From Mageeibacillus sp. UBA4314 (GTDB taxonomy: Bacteria > Bacillota > Clostridia > Saccharofermentanales > Saccharofermentanaceae), in contig DGUI01000044.1 of assembly GCA_002394605.1 (NCBI GenBank), forward strand, positions 1 through 11,287: a DNA stretch of 11,287 bases, given 5' to 3'. The translations under genes and the position numbers were made by a program. Below the pieces are notes generated by a model. It had not been told where the DNA came from. It worked only from the letters and a program-made list of their open reading frames with translations, and searched no databases. Positions 1 through 6,140 of the stretch are shown piece after piece (position 1 is the stretch's first letter; each line of letters starts with the position of its first letter).

Positions 1-698
1 CCATGAGGGTGATCGTTCGGGTTCATGACAACACCACGGACAGAAGGTCTTACACCCTTGTGACGTGACTTACCTGCCTTACCGAGCTTAACGTTCTCGT
101 GCTCAGCGTTTCCGATCTCACCGATCATCGCGCGGCACTTGACTGATACCATACGGACCTCACCGGAAGGAAGACGTACCTGAGCGTAAGCACCTTCCTT
201 AGCCATGAGCTGAGCGCCTGCGCCTGCTGTTCTTACCATCTGCGCTCCCTTGCCGGGCTTGAGCTCGATGCAGGATACGATAGTACCTACGGGGATGGAA
301 GAGATGGGAAGTACGTTACCCTTGATGATATCTGCGTTCTCGCCGGACTCAACCTTGTCGCCGACCTTGAGGCCGTTAGGTGCAAGGATGTAGCTCTTTG
401 TACCGTCAACATACTGGATGAGGGCGATAAATGCTGTTCTGTTAGGATCGTATTCCAGGCTCTTAACTGTTGCAGGAATATTGTCCTTTGTTCTCTTCCA
501 GTCGATCACACGGATCTTCTGGCGGTTTCCGCCACCCTGGTGACGGACTGTGATACGGCCATATGAATTACGGCCTGCATTGTTCTTCTTTGTTACAAGA
601 AGGCTCTTCTCGGGCTCTTTCTTAGTAAGTACGGAATAGTCCGCTACTGCCATCTGTCTGACTGCCGGAGAAGTAGGATTAAATGTTTTTACTGCCAT
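1..698 (-). CDS. rplB: 50S ribosomal protein L2 (uL2), 3' end cut off by the window edge
   Basis: This gene encodes ribosomal protein uL2, a large-subunit core protein that binds 23S rRNA near the peptidyl-transferase centre. The window holds the first 232 codons of a protein usually about 275 residues long. The N-terminus reads MAVKTFNPTSPAVRQM, as expected for bacterial L2. Further on are RHQGGGNR, the YDPNRTAFIA stretch, and a C-terminal segment ending NPNDHPHG. That last segment contains the conserved HPH histidines, and the reading frame is still open where it leaves the window. The start at 698 is supported by an AAGGAGTG ribosome binding site at 706-713. It is the fifth gene of the S10 operon and begins 22 nt after rplW. 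Nothing suggests damage. The identification is secure; only the missing C-terminus is unknown. Confidence 0.97.
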   Translation of the reverse strand, partial: MAVKTFNPTSPAVRQMAVADYSVLTKKEPEKSLLVTKKNNAGRNSYGRITVRHQGGGNRQKIRVIDWKRTKDNIPATVKSLEYDPNRTAFIALIQYVDGTKSYILAPNGLKVGDKVESGENADIIKGNVLPISSIPVGTIVSCIELKPGKGAQMVRTAGAGAQLMAKEGAYAQVRLPSGEVRMVSVKCRAMIGEIGNAEHENVKLGKAGKSRHKGVRPSVRGVVMNPNDHPH

Positions 699-720
699 TT
701 TTATTCACTCCTTATCTGAC

Positions 721-1074
721 TTACTGACCAAAGCCGAACTCATCGATAGATGTCTTGTACTTGCCGGAAGCCTTTACAGTCTTGCCGCCCTTACCAAGAT
801 ATGTAACATCCTTGCCCTCTGTGTCGATCGTTACGACCGCCTTCTTGAAGGAAGCTGTTCTACCGAGTGTATAACGCTGTCTCTTTACCTTACCGTCGTA
901 GTTTGCAATGTTTACGCCGGTTACCTTAACACCGAAAAGCTTCTCAACTGCATTCTTGATCTCAGTCTTGTTTGCGTTGGGAGCAACCTTGAAAGTGTAC
1001 TTGCCTTCGTCAATAACGCCGGCAGACTTCTCGGTGATTACAGGGGTCAAAATTACATCCTGTGGTGCCTTCAT
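721..1074 (-). CDS. rplW: 50S ribosomal protein L23 (uL23)
   Basis: This gene encodes uL23, the large-subunit protein beside the peptide exit tunnel that also docks trigger factor and SRP. The 117-residue product begins MKAPQDVILTPVITEKS, and the PVITEKS box is typical of the family. It continues with the TKTEIKNAVEKLFGVKV-like core (here NKTEIKNAVEKLFGVKV) and a GRTASFKKAVVTI strand near residues 71-83. It is longer than most bacterial L23 proteins (about 95-100 residues), with a Gly/Lys-rich tail after about residue 97. The ATG overlaps the rplD stop codon as ATGA (1071-1074), which suggests translational coupling. A strong AGGAGGTG ribosome binding site at 1080-1087 lies inside the end of rplD. 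The family assignment is secure. Confidence 0.97.
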   Translation of the reverse strand: MKAPQDVILTPVITEKSAGVIDEGKYTFKVAPNANKTEIKNAVEKLFGVKVTGVNIANYDGKVKRQRYTLGRTASFKKAVVTIDTEGKDVTYLGKGGKTVKASGKYKTSIDEFGFGQ

Positions 1075-1691
1075 ACGTACACCTCCTGAATCTTCTCTGC
1101 TGCAGCCTTTGTTACTACAAGGCTGTCATACTTCAAAATGTCGAATACATTGATCGTATTAACAAGAGCTGTCTTTGTGTCAGGGATATTCCTTGCTGAA
1201 AGCTCTGCGTTAACATTCTTGTCCTCGAAAACGATAAGAGCTGAATCTGCCTTAAGATCTGTAAGAGCCTTAGCCATTACTTTTGTCTTTGCAGCATCAA
1301 GATTCATATCCTCTACTACGATGAGCTTGCCTTCAGCAACCTTTGTTGAGAGAGCAGACTTCATAGCAAGTCTCTTGATCTTCTTGGGAACTGTGTAGTT
1401 GTAAGATCTCGGCTTGGGGCCAAAGATGATTCCGCCGCCAACATACTGTGCTGATCTGTCGGAACCGTGACGGGCACGACCTGTACCCTTCTGTCTCCAG
1501 GGACGCTTACCGCCGCCTCTTACTTCGCTTCTTGTCTTTGTGCTCTGTGTGCCCTGTCTGCGGTTAGCGAGCTGATTCCTGATAACGATAGCCATTGCAC
1601 TCTTATTGGGAGTGATCGCGAAGATATCGTCAGAAAGCTCGATAGAACCTGTAACGGCACCGCTGAGATTGTAAATATCAATTTTAGCCAT
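1071..1691 (-). CDS. rplD: 50S ribosomal protein L4 (uL4)
   Basis: This gene encodes uL4, a 206-residue large-subunit protein whose long loop lines the exit tunnel. In Escherichia coli it is also the autogenous repressor of the S10 operon. The sequence shows the extended-loop motif near residues 60-80 (GGGKRPWRQKGTGRARHGS) and the following GGGIIFGPKPR box. The globular core has an alternating beta/alpha pattern (LIVVEDMNL, SALIVFEDKN, INVFDILKYD). Its length matches the family. The start at 1691 is preceded by GGGAGG at 1700-1705. It lies 17 nt after rplC, and its stop overlaps the rplW start. Whether it regulates this operon, as in gammaproteobacteria, cannot be read from the sequence; the structured leader upstream of rpsJ makes the question worth asking. 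Confidence 0.97.
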   Translation of the reverse strand: MAKIDIYNLSGAVTGSIELSDDIFAITPNKSAMAIVIRNQLANRRQGTQSTKTRSEVRGGGKRPWRQKGTGRARHGSDRSAQYVGGGIIFGPKPRSYNYTVPKKIKRLAMKSALSTKVAEGKLIVVEDMNLDAAKTKVMAKALTDLKADSALIVFEDKNVNAELSARNIPDTKTALVNTINVFDILKYDSLVVTKAAAEKIQEVYV

Positions 1692-1708
1692 TATTTAGTC
1701 CTCCCGCC

Positions 1709-2335
1709 TTACTTAGCCTTAACAGATGTCTTAACGGTGACCATACCGCCCTTGGGGCCGGGTACCGCACCTCTGAGGACAAGGATTCCTCTGTCGCCAT
1801 CTACCATTACTACGCTGAGATTCTGAACAGTGCAATTAACAGCACCCATGTGACCAGGCATCTTCTTACCCGGCATAACACGTGCAGGTGTTGAGTTAGC
1901 GCCCATTGAACCGACTCTTCTGTGGTACATGGAACCATGACCTGAAGGACCACCCTTCTGACCATGACGCTTTGTGTTGCCCTGGAATCCCTTACCCTTG
2001 GATACACCGGAAACATCAACATGATCACCTACTGCGAACATGTCAGATACCTTGATCTCCTGTCCAAGAGCATATTCCTCATCCGCCTCAAACTCACGGA
2101 TGTATCTCTTTACCTCTACGTCAGCCTTCTTAAACTGACCCTTATCCGGCTTGTTGACCAGCTTCTCGCGGATGCTTCCGGATGCAACTTTGACAGCGTT
2201 GTAGCCGTCTGTCTCTTCCGTCTTGTTCTGGAGCACATACATGGGCTCTACTTCAATGACGGTTGCCGGGATCGCATTACCGTTCTCATCGAACAGCTGA
2301 GTCATTCCGGACTTCTTGCCAATAATGAATTTCAT
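1709..2335 (-). CDS. rplC: 50S ribosomal protein L3 (uL3)
   Basis: This gene encodes uL3, one of the first proteins to assemble on 23S rRNA, with a loop that reaches toward the peptidyl-transferase centre. The 208-residue product begins MKFIIGKKSGMTQLFDENG, the standard N-terminus. It contains VSGVSKGKGFQGNTKRHG near residues 107-124, followed by the Gly/His/Arg-rich central extension (SGHGSMYHRRVGSMG) and the PGKKMPGHMG box. Length and motifs are ordinary for the family. An AAGGAGG site at 2344-2350 supports the ATG at 2335. Unlike the other junctions in this operon, the gap from rpsJ is 100 nt and holds two strong inverted repeats, annotated separately. Confidence 0.97.
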   Translation of the reverse strand: MKFIIGKKSGMTQLFDENGNAIPATVIEVEPMYVLQNKTEETDGYNAVKVASGSIREKLVNKPDKGQFKKADVEVKRYIREFEADEEYALGQEIKVSDMFAVGDHVDVSGVSKGKGFQGNTKRHGQKGGPSGHGSMYHRRVGSMGANSTPARVMPGKKMPGHMGAVNCTVQNLSVVMVDGDRGILVLRGAVPGPKGGMVTVKTSVKAK

Positions 2336-2362
2336 CTTGTATTCCTCCTTATCAGGTTATTG

Positions 2363-2418
2363 GTTCGCATCTTCTGCGAACGTGACCTCGGGCAGCAGTC
2401 TTGGCCTCTCCTGCCCGA
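2363..2418 (-). other. Tandem perfect hairpins in the rpsJ-rplC intergenic region
   Basis: The 100 nt between rpsJ and rplC hold two inverted repeats. In the transcript, the first has an 8-bp perfect stem TCGGGCAG/CTGCCCGA (2411-2418 with 2388-2395) and a 15-nt loop. The second has a 7-bp perfect stem GTTCGCA/TGCGAAC (2375-2381 with 2363-2369) and a 5-nt GAAGA loop. The second stem ends 12 nt upstream of the rplC ribosome binding site. Neither is followed by a run of T, so they do not look like terminators. They could be RNA-processing sites, stabilising structures that set the S10:L3 ratio, or a protein-binding operator. The stems are seen directly; the role is inference. Confidence 0.6.
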
Positions 2419-2435
2419 ATAAAGCCTTCGGCATC

Positions 2436-2750
2436 TTAGAGCTTCGCGTCGATCTCTACAGAAACGCCTGCGGGCACGTCAAGCTTCTTCAAGTCGTCCA
2501 TTGTCTTAGCGGACGGTGTGAAAACATCAATGATCCTCTTGTGTGTTCTCTGCTCGAACTGTTCACGTGAATCCTTGTACTTATGGGGTGAACGAAGGAT
2601 CGTTACTATCTCCTTCTCTGTGGGAAGCGGGATAGGACCTGAGTAGCTGGCACCTGTACGCTGAAGTGTGTCAACAACGCCTGCTACTGTCTGATCAAGA
2701 AGTTCATGCTCATAAGCTCTGAACTTGATTCTGATTTTCTGTGTTGCCAT
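2436..2750 (-). CDS. rpsJ: 30S ribosomal protein S10 (uS10), first gene of the operon
   Basis: This gene encodes uS10 (NusE), a small-subunit head protein that also pairs with NusB in transcription antitermination. The 104-residue product is the usual length. It begins MATQKIRIKFRAYEHELLD and has the family signature GPIPLPTEKEIVTILRSPHKYKDSREQFEQR near its middle (shown here in parts: GPIPLPTEK at about residue 39, then RSPHKYKDSREQFE). It ends with LDVPAGVSVEIDAKL. A GGAGG site at 2758-2762 lies seven nt before the ATG. The gene sits behind a long structured leader and a clear promoter, so it starts the ribosomal protein transcription unit. Confidence 0.98.
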   Translation of the reverse strand: MATQKIRIKFRAYEHELLDQTVAGVVDTLQRTGASYSGPIPLPTEKEIVTILRSPHKYKDSREQFEQRTHKRIIDVFTPSAKTMDDLKKLDVPAGVSVEIDAKL

Positions 2751-2762
2751 TTGTTTTCCTCC

Positions 2763-3043
2763 AAAATATTCTGCATTTTATTCTCAACCGTCTCGGGCGT
2801 TCCATACTGTCCCATTCAAAAACCCGGCTATCCAGTTACTGCTTCAGAAGCAGCACTTTGGCTACCACCGGGAAGATTAGAAGCTATATAGAAAGCCGTC
2901 ACCTTCGCCGAGATCGCCGGGAATCATCTTGCTGTCCCGACTTGCTCCGATGAAGTTCCCTGTAAACTGCGGACGCAGAGCCGAAGTCTAAGCAATCTCC
3001 ATCATCTAAGCTTCGCGGAAAACCCAGCCCGGGCAAACCGCGC
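2763..3043 (-). promoter_or_regulatory. Long structured 5' leader of the S10 operon (candidate cis-regulatory RNA)
   Basis: About 290 nt separate the predicted transcription start (near 3043) from the rpsJ start codon, and no convincing coding frame lies in them. Several stems can be drawn in the transcript. CGCGG/CCGCG joins 3038-3042 with 3014-3018. A small CTGC/GCAG hairpin lies near 2975. A two-part helix joins GGGAA (2956-2960) with TTCCC (2919-2923) and CATC (2949-2952) with GATG (2925-2928). A terminator-like hairpin lies at 2818-2872. The 3' arm of that last hairpin (GCCGGG, 2823-2828) can also pair with CCCGGC at 2916-2921, so two mutually exclusive folds are possible. I do not recognise any riboswitch consensus here. 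An L4-type ribosomal-protein leader or an uncharacterised attenuator is possible. The structures are hand-drawn and untested for conservation. Confidence 0.5.
2818..2872 (-). terminator. Terminator-like hairpin within the S10 leader (possible attenuator)
   Basis: In the transcript, CCCGG (2868-2872) pairs with CCGGG (2823-2827). Between them lies an inner CCA/TGG helix and a perfect terminal hairpin CTGCTT-CTG-AAGCAG (2839-2853). Five U residues (2818-2822) follow the lower stem directly. This is the layout of an intrinsic terminator, but the stem has internal loops and the U run is short. It lies about 68 nt before the rpsJ start codon. If it terminates transcription it would act as an attenuator. 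It could instead mark the end of a separate short leader RNA of about 225 nt. Termination itself is inference. Confidence 0.4.
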
Positions 3044-3050
3044 AAGGGCA

Positions 3051-3079
3051 ATTCTACTACGGTGCAGTCAGATTGGCAA
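3051..3079 (-). promoter_or_regulatory. Sigma-A-type promoter of the S10 operon
   Basis: A -35 box TTGCCA (3074-3079) and a -10 box TAGAAT (3051-3056) are separated by exactly 17 nt, giving a predicted start near G3043. Directly upstream are two pure T tracts (3082-3088 and 3091-3096). These resemble the A/T-rich UP elements found at strong ribosomal promoters, though they could also be read as a terminator tail for hslO. The placement fits the start of a ribosomal protein operon after an unrelated upstream gene. Confidence 0.65.
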
Positions 3080-3123
3080 GGAAAAAAAGGAAAAAAGTCG
3101 AATTTTACACCCTTATTGGCGTA

Positions 3124-4029
3124 TCATCGGGCTTCAACCGCCAATTTACTGAGTTCTTCAGGGGTAAAATGGTATTTGCTGTTGCAGAATCTGCACTCGG
3201 TATCTATCCCCTTCTTATCTTCTGCCATCGACAGCAATTCAGCTGACCCGAGCGTGATGAGCCCCGAGGACATCTTCTCTTTGCTGCATGTGCATCTGAA
3301 TGCTGCCGGCGCACCCTCAAGATACTTGATATCAGGGTCTCCAAGGAACAGATCCAGAATCTGGGCAGGTGTGAATCCCTCGTCCAGGAAGTATGTAAAA
3401 TCCGGGAAACCGTGGATCCTCTTCTCAAGATAATCTGTCTCCTTATCACCATAACCCGGCATGAGCTGTACCATCATTCCTCCCGCATGCCTGACAGTGC
3501 CGTCTTCGATGAGCACACCCAGCGCGACGATGGAAGGAGTCTGTTCCGAAGCCATGAGATAATACGTGAAATCCTCACCTATACCGCCTGTCTTGAGTTC
3601 GACCTGTCCGCCATATGGTTCTCGCAGTCCGATATCCCTGACCACGGTAAGGGTCCCCTGCCCCACGGCTCCTTTGACATTGATCTGTTCATCGCCTTCG
3701 ATAACGCTGTTAACGGGGTAAGCCCTGCAGTTGAAGGAAGAATCACAAACGCATGTCATCCCCCCTATGGGGCCTGAGCACTTTATGATGGTTGTCTGCG
3801 TATCGGTCTCATTCTTCATGTTTTCGGATATCAGGAGGCTTCCGGTCATGAACCTTCCCAGCGCAGCCGTAACGGAAGGCGACGTGTTGTGGTATCTCAT
3901 CGCATCCCTTACGATGCCCGTTGACCTGACCGCGCACGCCTTGACAAAGCCTCCGAGTGCGGAAGCTTTGACAAAATGATCTGAAGCAACATCTTCAGGA
4001 ATACCTTTTACATAATACGGGTCCGTCAT
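3124..4029 (-). CDS. hslO: Hsp33 redox-regulated chaperone
   Basis: This gene encodes Hsp33, a cytoplasmic holdase chaperone switched on by oxidative unfolding. The 301-residue product has the N-terminal core (about residues 1-230) with family motifs such as GRFMTGSLL (58-66), GPIGGM (86-91) and NVKGAVGQGTLTVVRD (117-132). The C-terminal redox switch has four cysteines in CxC (C246, C248) and CxxC (C279, C282), the zinc-binding set expected of the family, so the switch looks intact. I chose the ATG at 4029 because AAAGGA lies at 4035-4040 and the MTDPYYVKG start matches typical Hsp33 N-termini. An in-frame ATG 13 codons upstream lies inside the preceding gene. The start follows the methyltransferase stop by a single nt. 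It is the last gene of the ftsEX-containing unit. The identification is secure. Confidence 0.95.
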   Translation of the reverse strand: MTDPYYVKGIPEDVASDHFVKASALGGFVKACAVRSTGIVRDAMRYHNTSPSVTAALGRFMTGSLLISENMKNETDTQTTIIKCSGPIGGMTCVCDSSFNCRAYPVNSVIEGDEQINVKGAVGQGTLTVVRDIGLREPYGGQVELKTGGIGEDFTYYLMASEQTPSIVALGVLIEDGTVRHAGGMMVQLMPGYGDKETDYLEKRIHGFPDFTYFLDEGFTPAQILDLFLGDPDIKYLEGAPAAFRCTCSKEKMSSGLITLGSAELLSMAEDKKGIDTECRFCNSKYHFTPEELSKLAVEAR

Positions 4030-4030
4030 A

Positions 4031-4786
4031 TCATTCCTTTGCAAAAACGAGAAAGATCCTCTCTTCATCTTCAGAAGGCGCAGCCCTCTTCAGTTCCCCA
4101 TAAGTTGCCTTATGGACAAGTCCCATGGAAGAAGCCATGATGATCAGATCATCTTCCGGGTAGAACCTCTCTACGAGATCCCCGTCATATCTGTCATACT
4201 TTCCGTCCTCATCCGCCTCAAAAAAGGTGAGTTCCGCTGTATTCACCTTCTCCCTGCTGTCGTAGTGGTTGATCCACAGCAGAAGGAAATCCTCATAATC
4301 CTGGTAGAATACATTTTCACCCAAAGTCCTGGCCAGGTGCTTCTCCGTTATCACATCAAATATGAACACTCCGCCCGGCAGGAGGTGATCTGACACTCTC
4401 CTGAATATATCGGTGATCTTCTCCTTATCCATGATATGGTCCATGGTATCGAGAAGCGACAGGAAACAGTCCGCCTTCCCATCCGGCTCGAAATCGGTTA
4501 TGTCGTGCAGAAGCCAGGTGATCTTCCCCTCTTCATCCTTGCCTGAAGCGATCTCGAGCATCGCTTCAGCATTATCAACGCCGGTAACGTCGAATCCTTT
4601 CGAAGAGAGGAGTACGTCAACTGAACCGGTACCGCATCCAAGGTCTATGATGCTCTTCGTTCCGGAACCGGTCGTACAGAGATCATTAATGATCTCCTCA
4701 AGGAAATCAGCCCACCTGCCGCAATCCATATCAGACTGCAGCGTATCGTATCTGGCCGCCAAAACATCGTAAAAAGAATCAAACAT
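4031..4786 (-). CDS. Class I SAM-dependent methyltransferase
   Basis: The 251-residue product is a soluble class I (Rossmann-fold) methyltransferase. Motif I is IIDLGCGTGS (residues 46-55). The acidic residue that binds the SAM ribose is D71 in VTGVDNAEAML. A motif near 91-96 (WLLHDI) and the post-motif LLPGGVFIFDVIT (135-147) complete the domain. The N-terminus MFDSFYDVLAARYD resembles small YqeM-like or methyltransferase-25-type proteins common in Firmicutes. The substrate cannot be told from sequence. I chose the ATG at 4786 because it lies just after the M23 stop (11-nt gap) and homologues begin near FYDVLA. An upstream in-frame ATG at 4891 would overlap the M23 gene heavily. No clear Shine-Dalgarno lies before the chosen ATG, so reinitiation from the upstream gene is likely. 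It sits between the M23 gene and hslO. Confidence 0.88.
   Translation of the reverse strand: MFDSFYDVLAARYDTLQSDMDCGRWADFLEEIINDLCTTGSGTKSIIDLGCGTGSVDVLLSSKGFDVTGVDNAEAMLEIASGKDEEGKITWLLHDITDFEPDGKADCFLSLLDTMDHIMDKEKITDIFRRVSDHLLPGGVFIFDVITEKHLARTLGENVFYQDYEDFLLLWINHYDSREKVNTAELTFFEADEDGKYDRYDGDLVERFYPEDDLIIMASSMGLVHKATYGELKRAAPSEDEERIFLVFAKE
4035..4040 (-). promoter_or_regulatory. Ribosome binding site that fixes the hslO start
   Basis: AAAGGA lies five nt before the ATG at 4029 and overlaps the end of the methyltransferase gene. It favours this start over the in-frame ATG at 4068 and indicates coupled translation of the two genes. Confidence 0.7.
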
Positions 4787-4797
4787 GTCAGTTACGG

Positions 4798-6138
4798 TCA
4801 GGGCAGATAGTTCCTGGGATTCCTGGTGTTGCCATTGACCCTTATCTCGAAATGGAGGTGAGGACCCGTGGAACCGCCGGTGCTTCCGCATTCAGCGATC
4901 TTCTGGCCTCTTGATACGGTCTGGCCCTTCTTAACGAATATGTTGCGGCAGTGAGCATAAAGAGAAGTTATGCCGTTGCCGTGATCGATTATGCAGTAAT
5001 TACCGTAACCTGATCCGCCGGTATTGCGTCCGGGAACGGGAAGGCTGACAAGGATGACCCTGCCTGATGCCGTGGCTGCTATCGTTCCGCCATATCCAAC
5101 CCCACCGATGTCGATCCCTTTATGGAACTTCTTAACGTGGGAGATGGGGTGGATCCTGTAGCCATATGAACTTGTTACCTTATGACTTGCAGTAGGCCAG
5201 GAGAAAGTCACGCCCGATACGGTCTTTGTTGATCCGCCGCCGCTCGTTCTGCCGCTGCTGCCGCTGCTGCTTCCACTGTTGCCGCTGTTATTATTTCCGC
5301 CGTTGTTTGAAGGGGGCGTATAATTCTGCTTGTAGTACTCTTTCTCGAGTTCCTTTACTTTCTGGCTGATCTTGTCTGACTCGCCGTTAAGCTCATCGAG
5401 GAGCTTCTCCTCAGAAGTGATCTGCGTGCTGACGTTATCAAGGGCTTTGGTAGTAACGCCGATACGGCTCTCAAGTTCATTGAGTTCCTTCTGCTTGGCA
5501 TCGGCGATCTCCTGCATCTCGCTTGCTTCATCCATCGCGGAATCTGCTGTCAGCTGCGCATCATCAAGTGCAATCTGAAGATCATCCAACACCTGGCTGT
5601 CGGCATCGGCAATGAGAGACATCAGTTCGAGATTTGTGAAGAACCCTGCAATGCTGTCTGATTCGAGCATCAGTTCCAGAGTGGACTTGTTCTGGAATTC
5701 GAACATTGCCTTGACCCTCTCCTCAAACTGGGTCTTCCTCTTTGTCAGGTTCTCCTGTGCGGCGATGAACCTGTCGAGGGCTTCAGCCTTTGCATCGAGT
5801 GCAGACTGGAGCTGACCTGATATCGTCTCATACTGGACTTTCTGCTCATATGACAGAAGGCTCAGATCCTTAAGATCACCCTGCAGTGAAGATTTCTTTT
5901 TGTTAAGATCGCTTATGCGCGTCTTTGCCCGCTGAGCCTGTTTCCTCGCGTAGTCACGCTCGCGCTTTGCTTTCTCGATGTCATTCCTTGTGACCCTGCC
6001 GAGCAGGTTTATGCTGCTTAGATACTCATTCTCATAGCTTACGGCACGTGACAGAGTAGACATAGTGCCCGTGAATACAAGAGTCACTGACAATGCTGCT
6101 GCAAATATCTTTTTTACTATCGCTTTCCTGTTTACCAT
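4798..6138 (-). CDS. Secreted coiled-coil M23 (LytM-type) peptidoglycan endopeptidase, likely FtsEX partner
   Basis: The 446-residue product is a cell-wall hydrolase in the EnvC/PcsB functional class. Residues 1-33 form a signal peptide (KK, then a hydrophobic AAALSVTLVF core). Residues about 50-155 and 195-270 are long charged coiled coils, with a central segment (STLELMLESDSIAGFF, 152-167) typical of PcsB-like N-domains. A Ser/Gly/Asn-rich linker spans about 276-303. The M23 domain follows with zinc ligands H339 and D343 (HKGID) and H429 in HLHF. Catalytic histidines H396 and H427 are present, so the active site looks intact. The start at 6138 is backed by AAGGTG at 6144-6149; an upstream in-frame ATG at 6231 would overlap ftsX. 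It follows ftsX by two nt, and FtsX probably activates it to cut septal peptidoglycan. Partnership is inferred from position and domain type. Confidence 0.93.
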   Translation of the reverse strand: MVNRKAIVKKIFAAALSVTLVFTGTMSTLSRAVSYENEYLSSINLLGRVTRNDIEKAKRERDYARKQAQRAKTRISDLNKKKSSLQGDLKDLSLLSYEQKVQYETISGQLQSALDAKAEALDRFIAAQENLTKRKTQFEERVKAMFEFQNKSTLELMLESDSIAGFFTNLELMSLIADADSQVLDDLQIALDDAQLTADSAMDEASEMQEIADAKQKELNELESRIGVTTKALDNVSTQITSEEKLLDELNGESDKISQKVKELEKEYYKQNYTPPSNNGGNNNSGNSGSSSGSSGRTSGGGSTKTVSGVTFSWPTASHKVTSSYGYRIHPISHVKKFHKGIDIGGVGYGGTIAATASGRVILVSLPVPGRNTGGSGYGNYCIIDHGNGITSLYAHCRNIFVKKGQTVSRGQKIAECGSTGGSTGPHLHFEIRVNGNTRNPRNYLP

Positions 6139-6140
6139 GA

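Noticed and set aside
2860..2869. Possible T-box (GGTGGTA within the rpsJ leader)
   Set aside because: Only seven bases match the T-box core; the following ACCGCG is missing, no Stem I features are visible, and rpsJ is not an aminoacyl-tRNA gene.
3115..3145. Inverted repeat at the hslO stop as an intrinsic terminator
   Set aside because: A 7-bp stem with a 17-nt loop is separated by 18 nt from the T run, which is not a workable terminator layout.
2741..3433. Several plus-strand open frames in and beyond the rpsJ leader
   Set aside because: They are short, have no convincing ribosome binding site or domain, and overlap either rpsJ, the leader stems, or hslO.
4787..4891. Longer methyltransferase start at 4891
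   Set aside because: It would add 35 residues translated from within the M23 catalytic domain gene; those residues do not look like a methyltransferase N-terminus.
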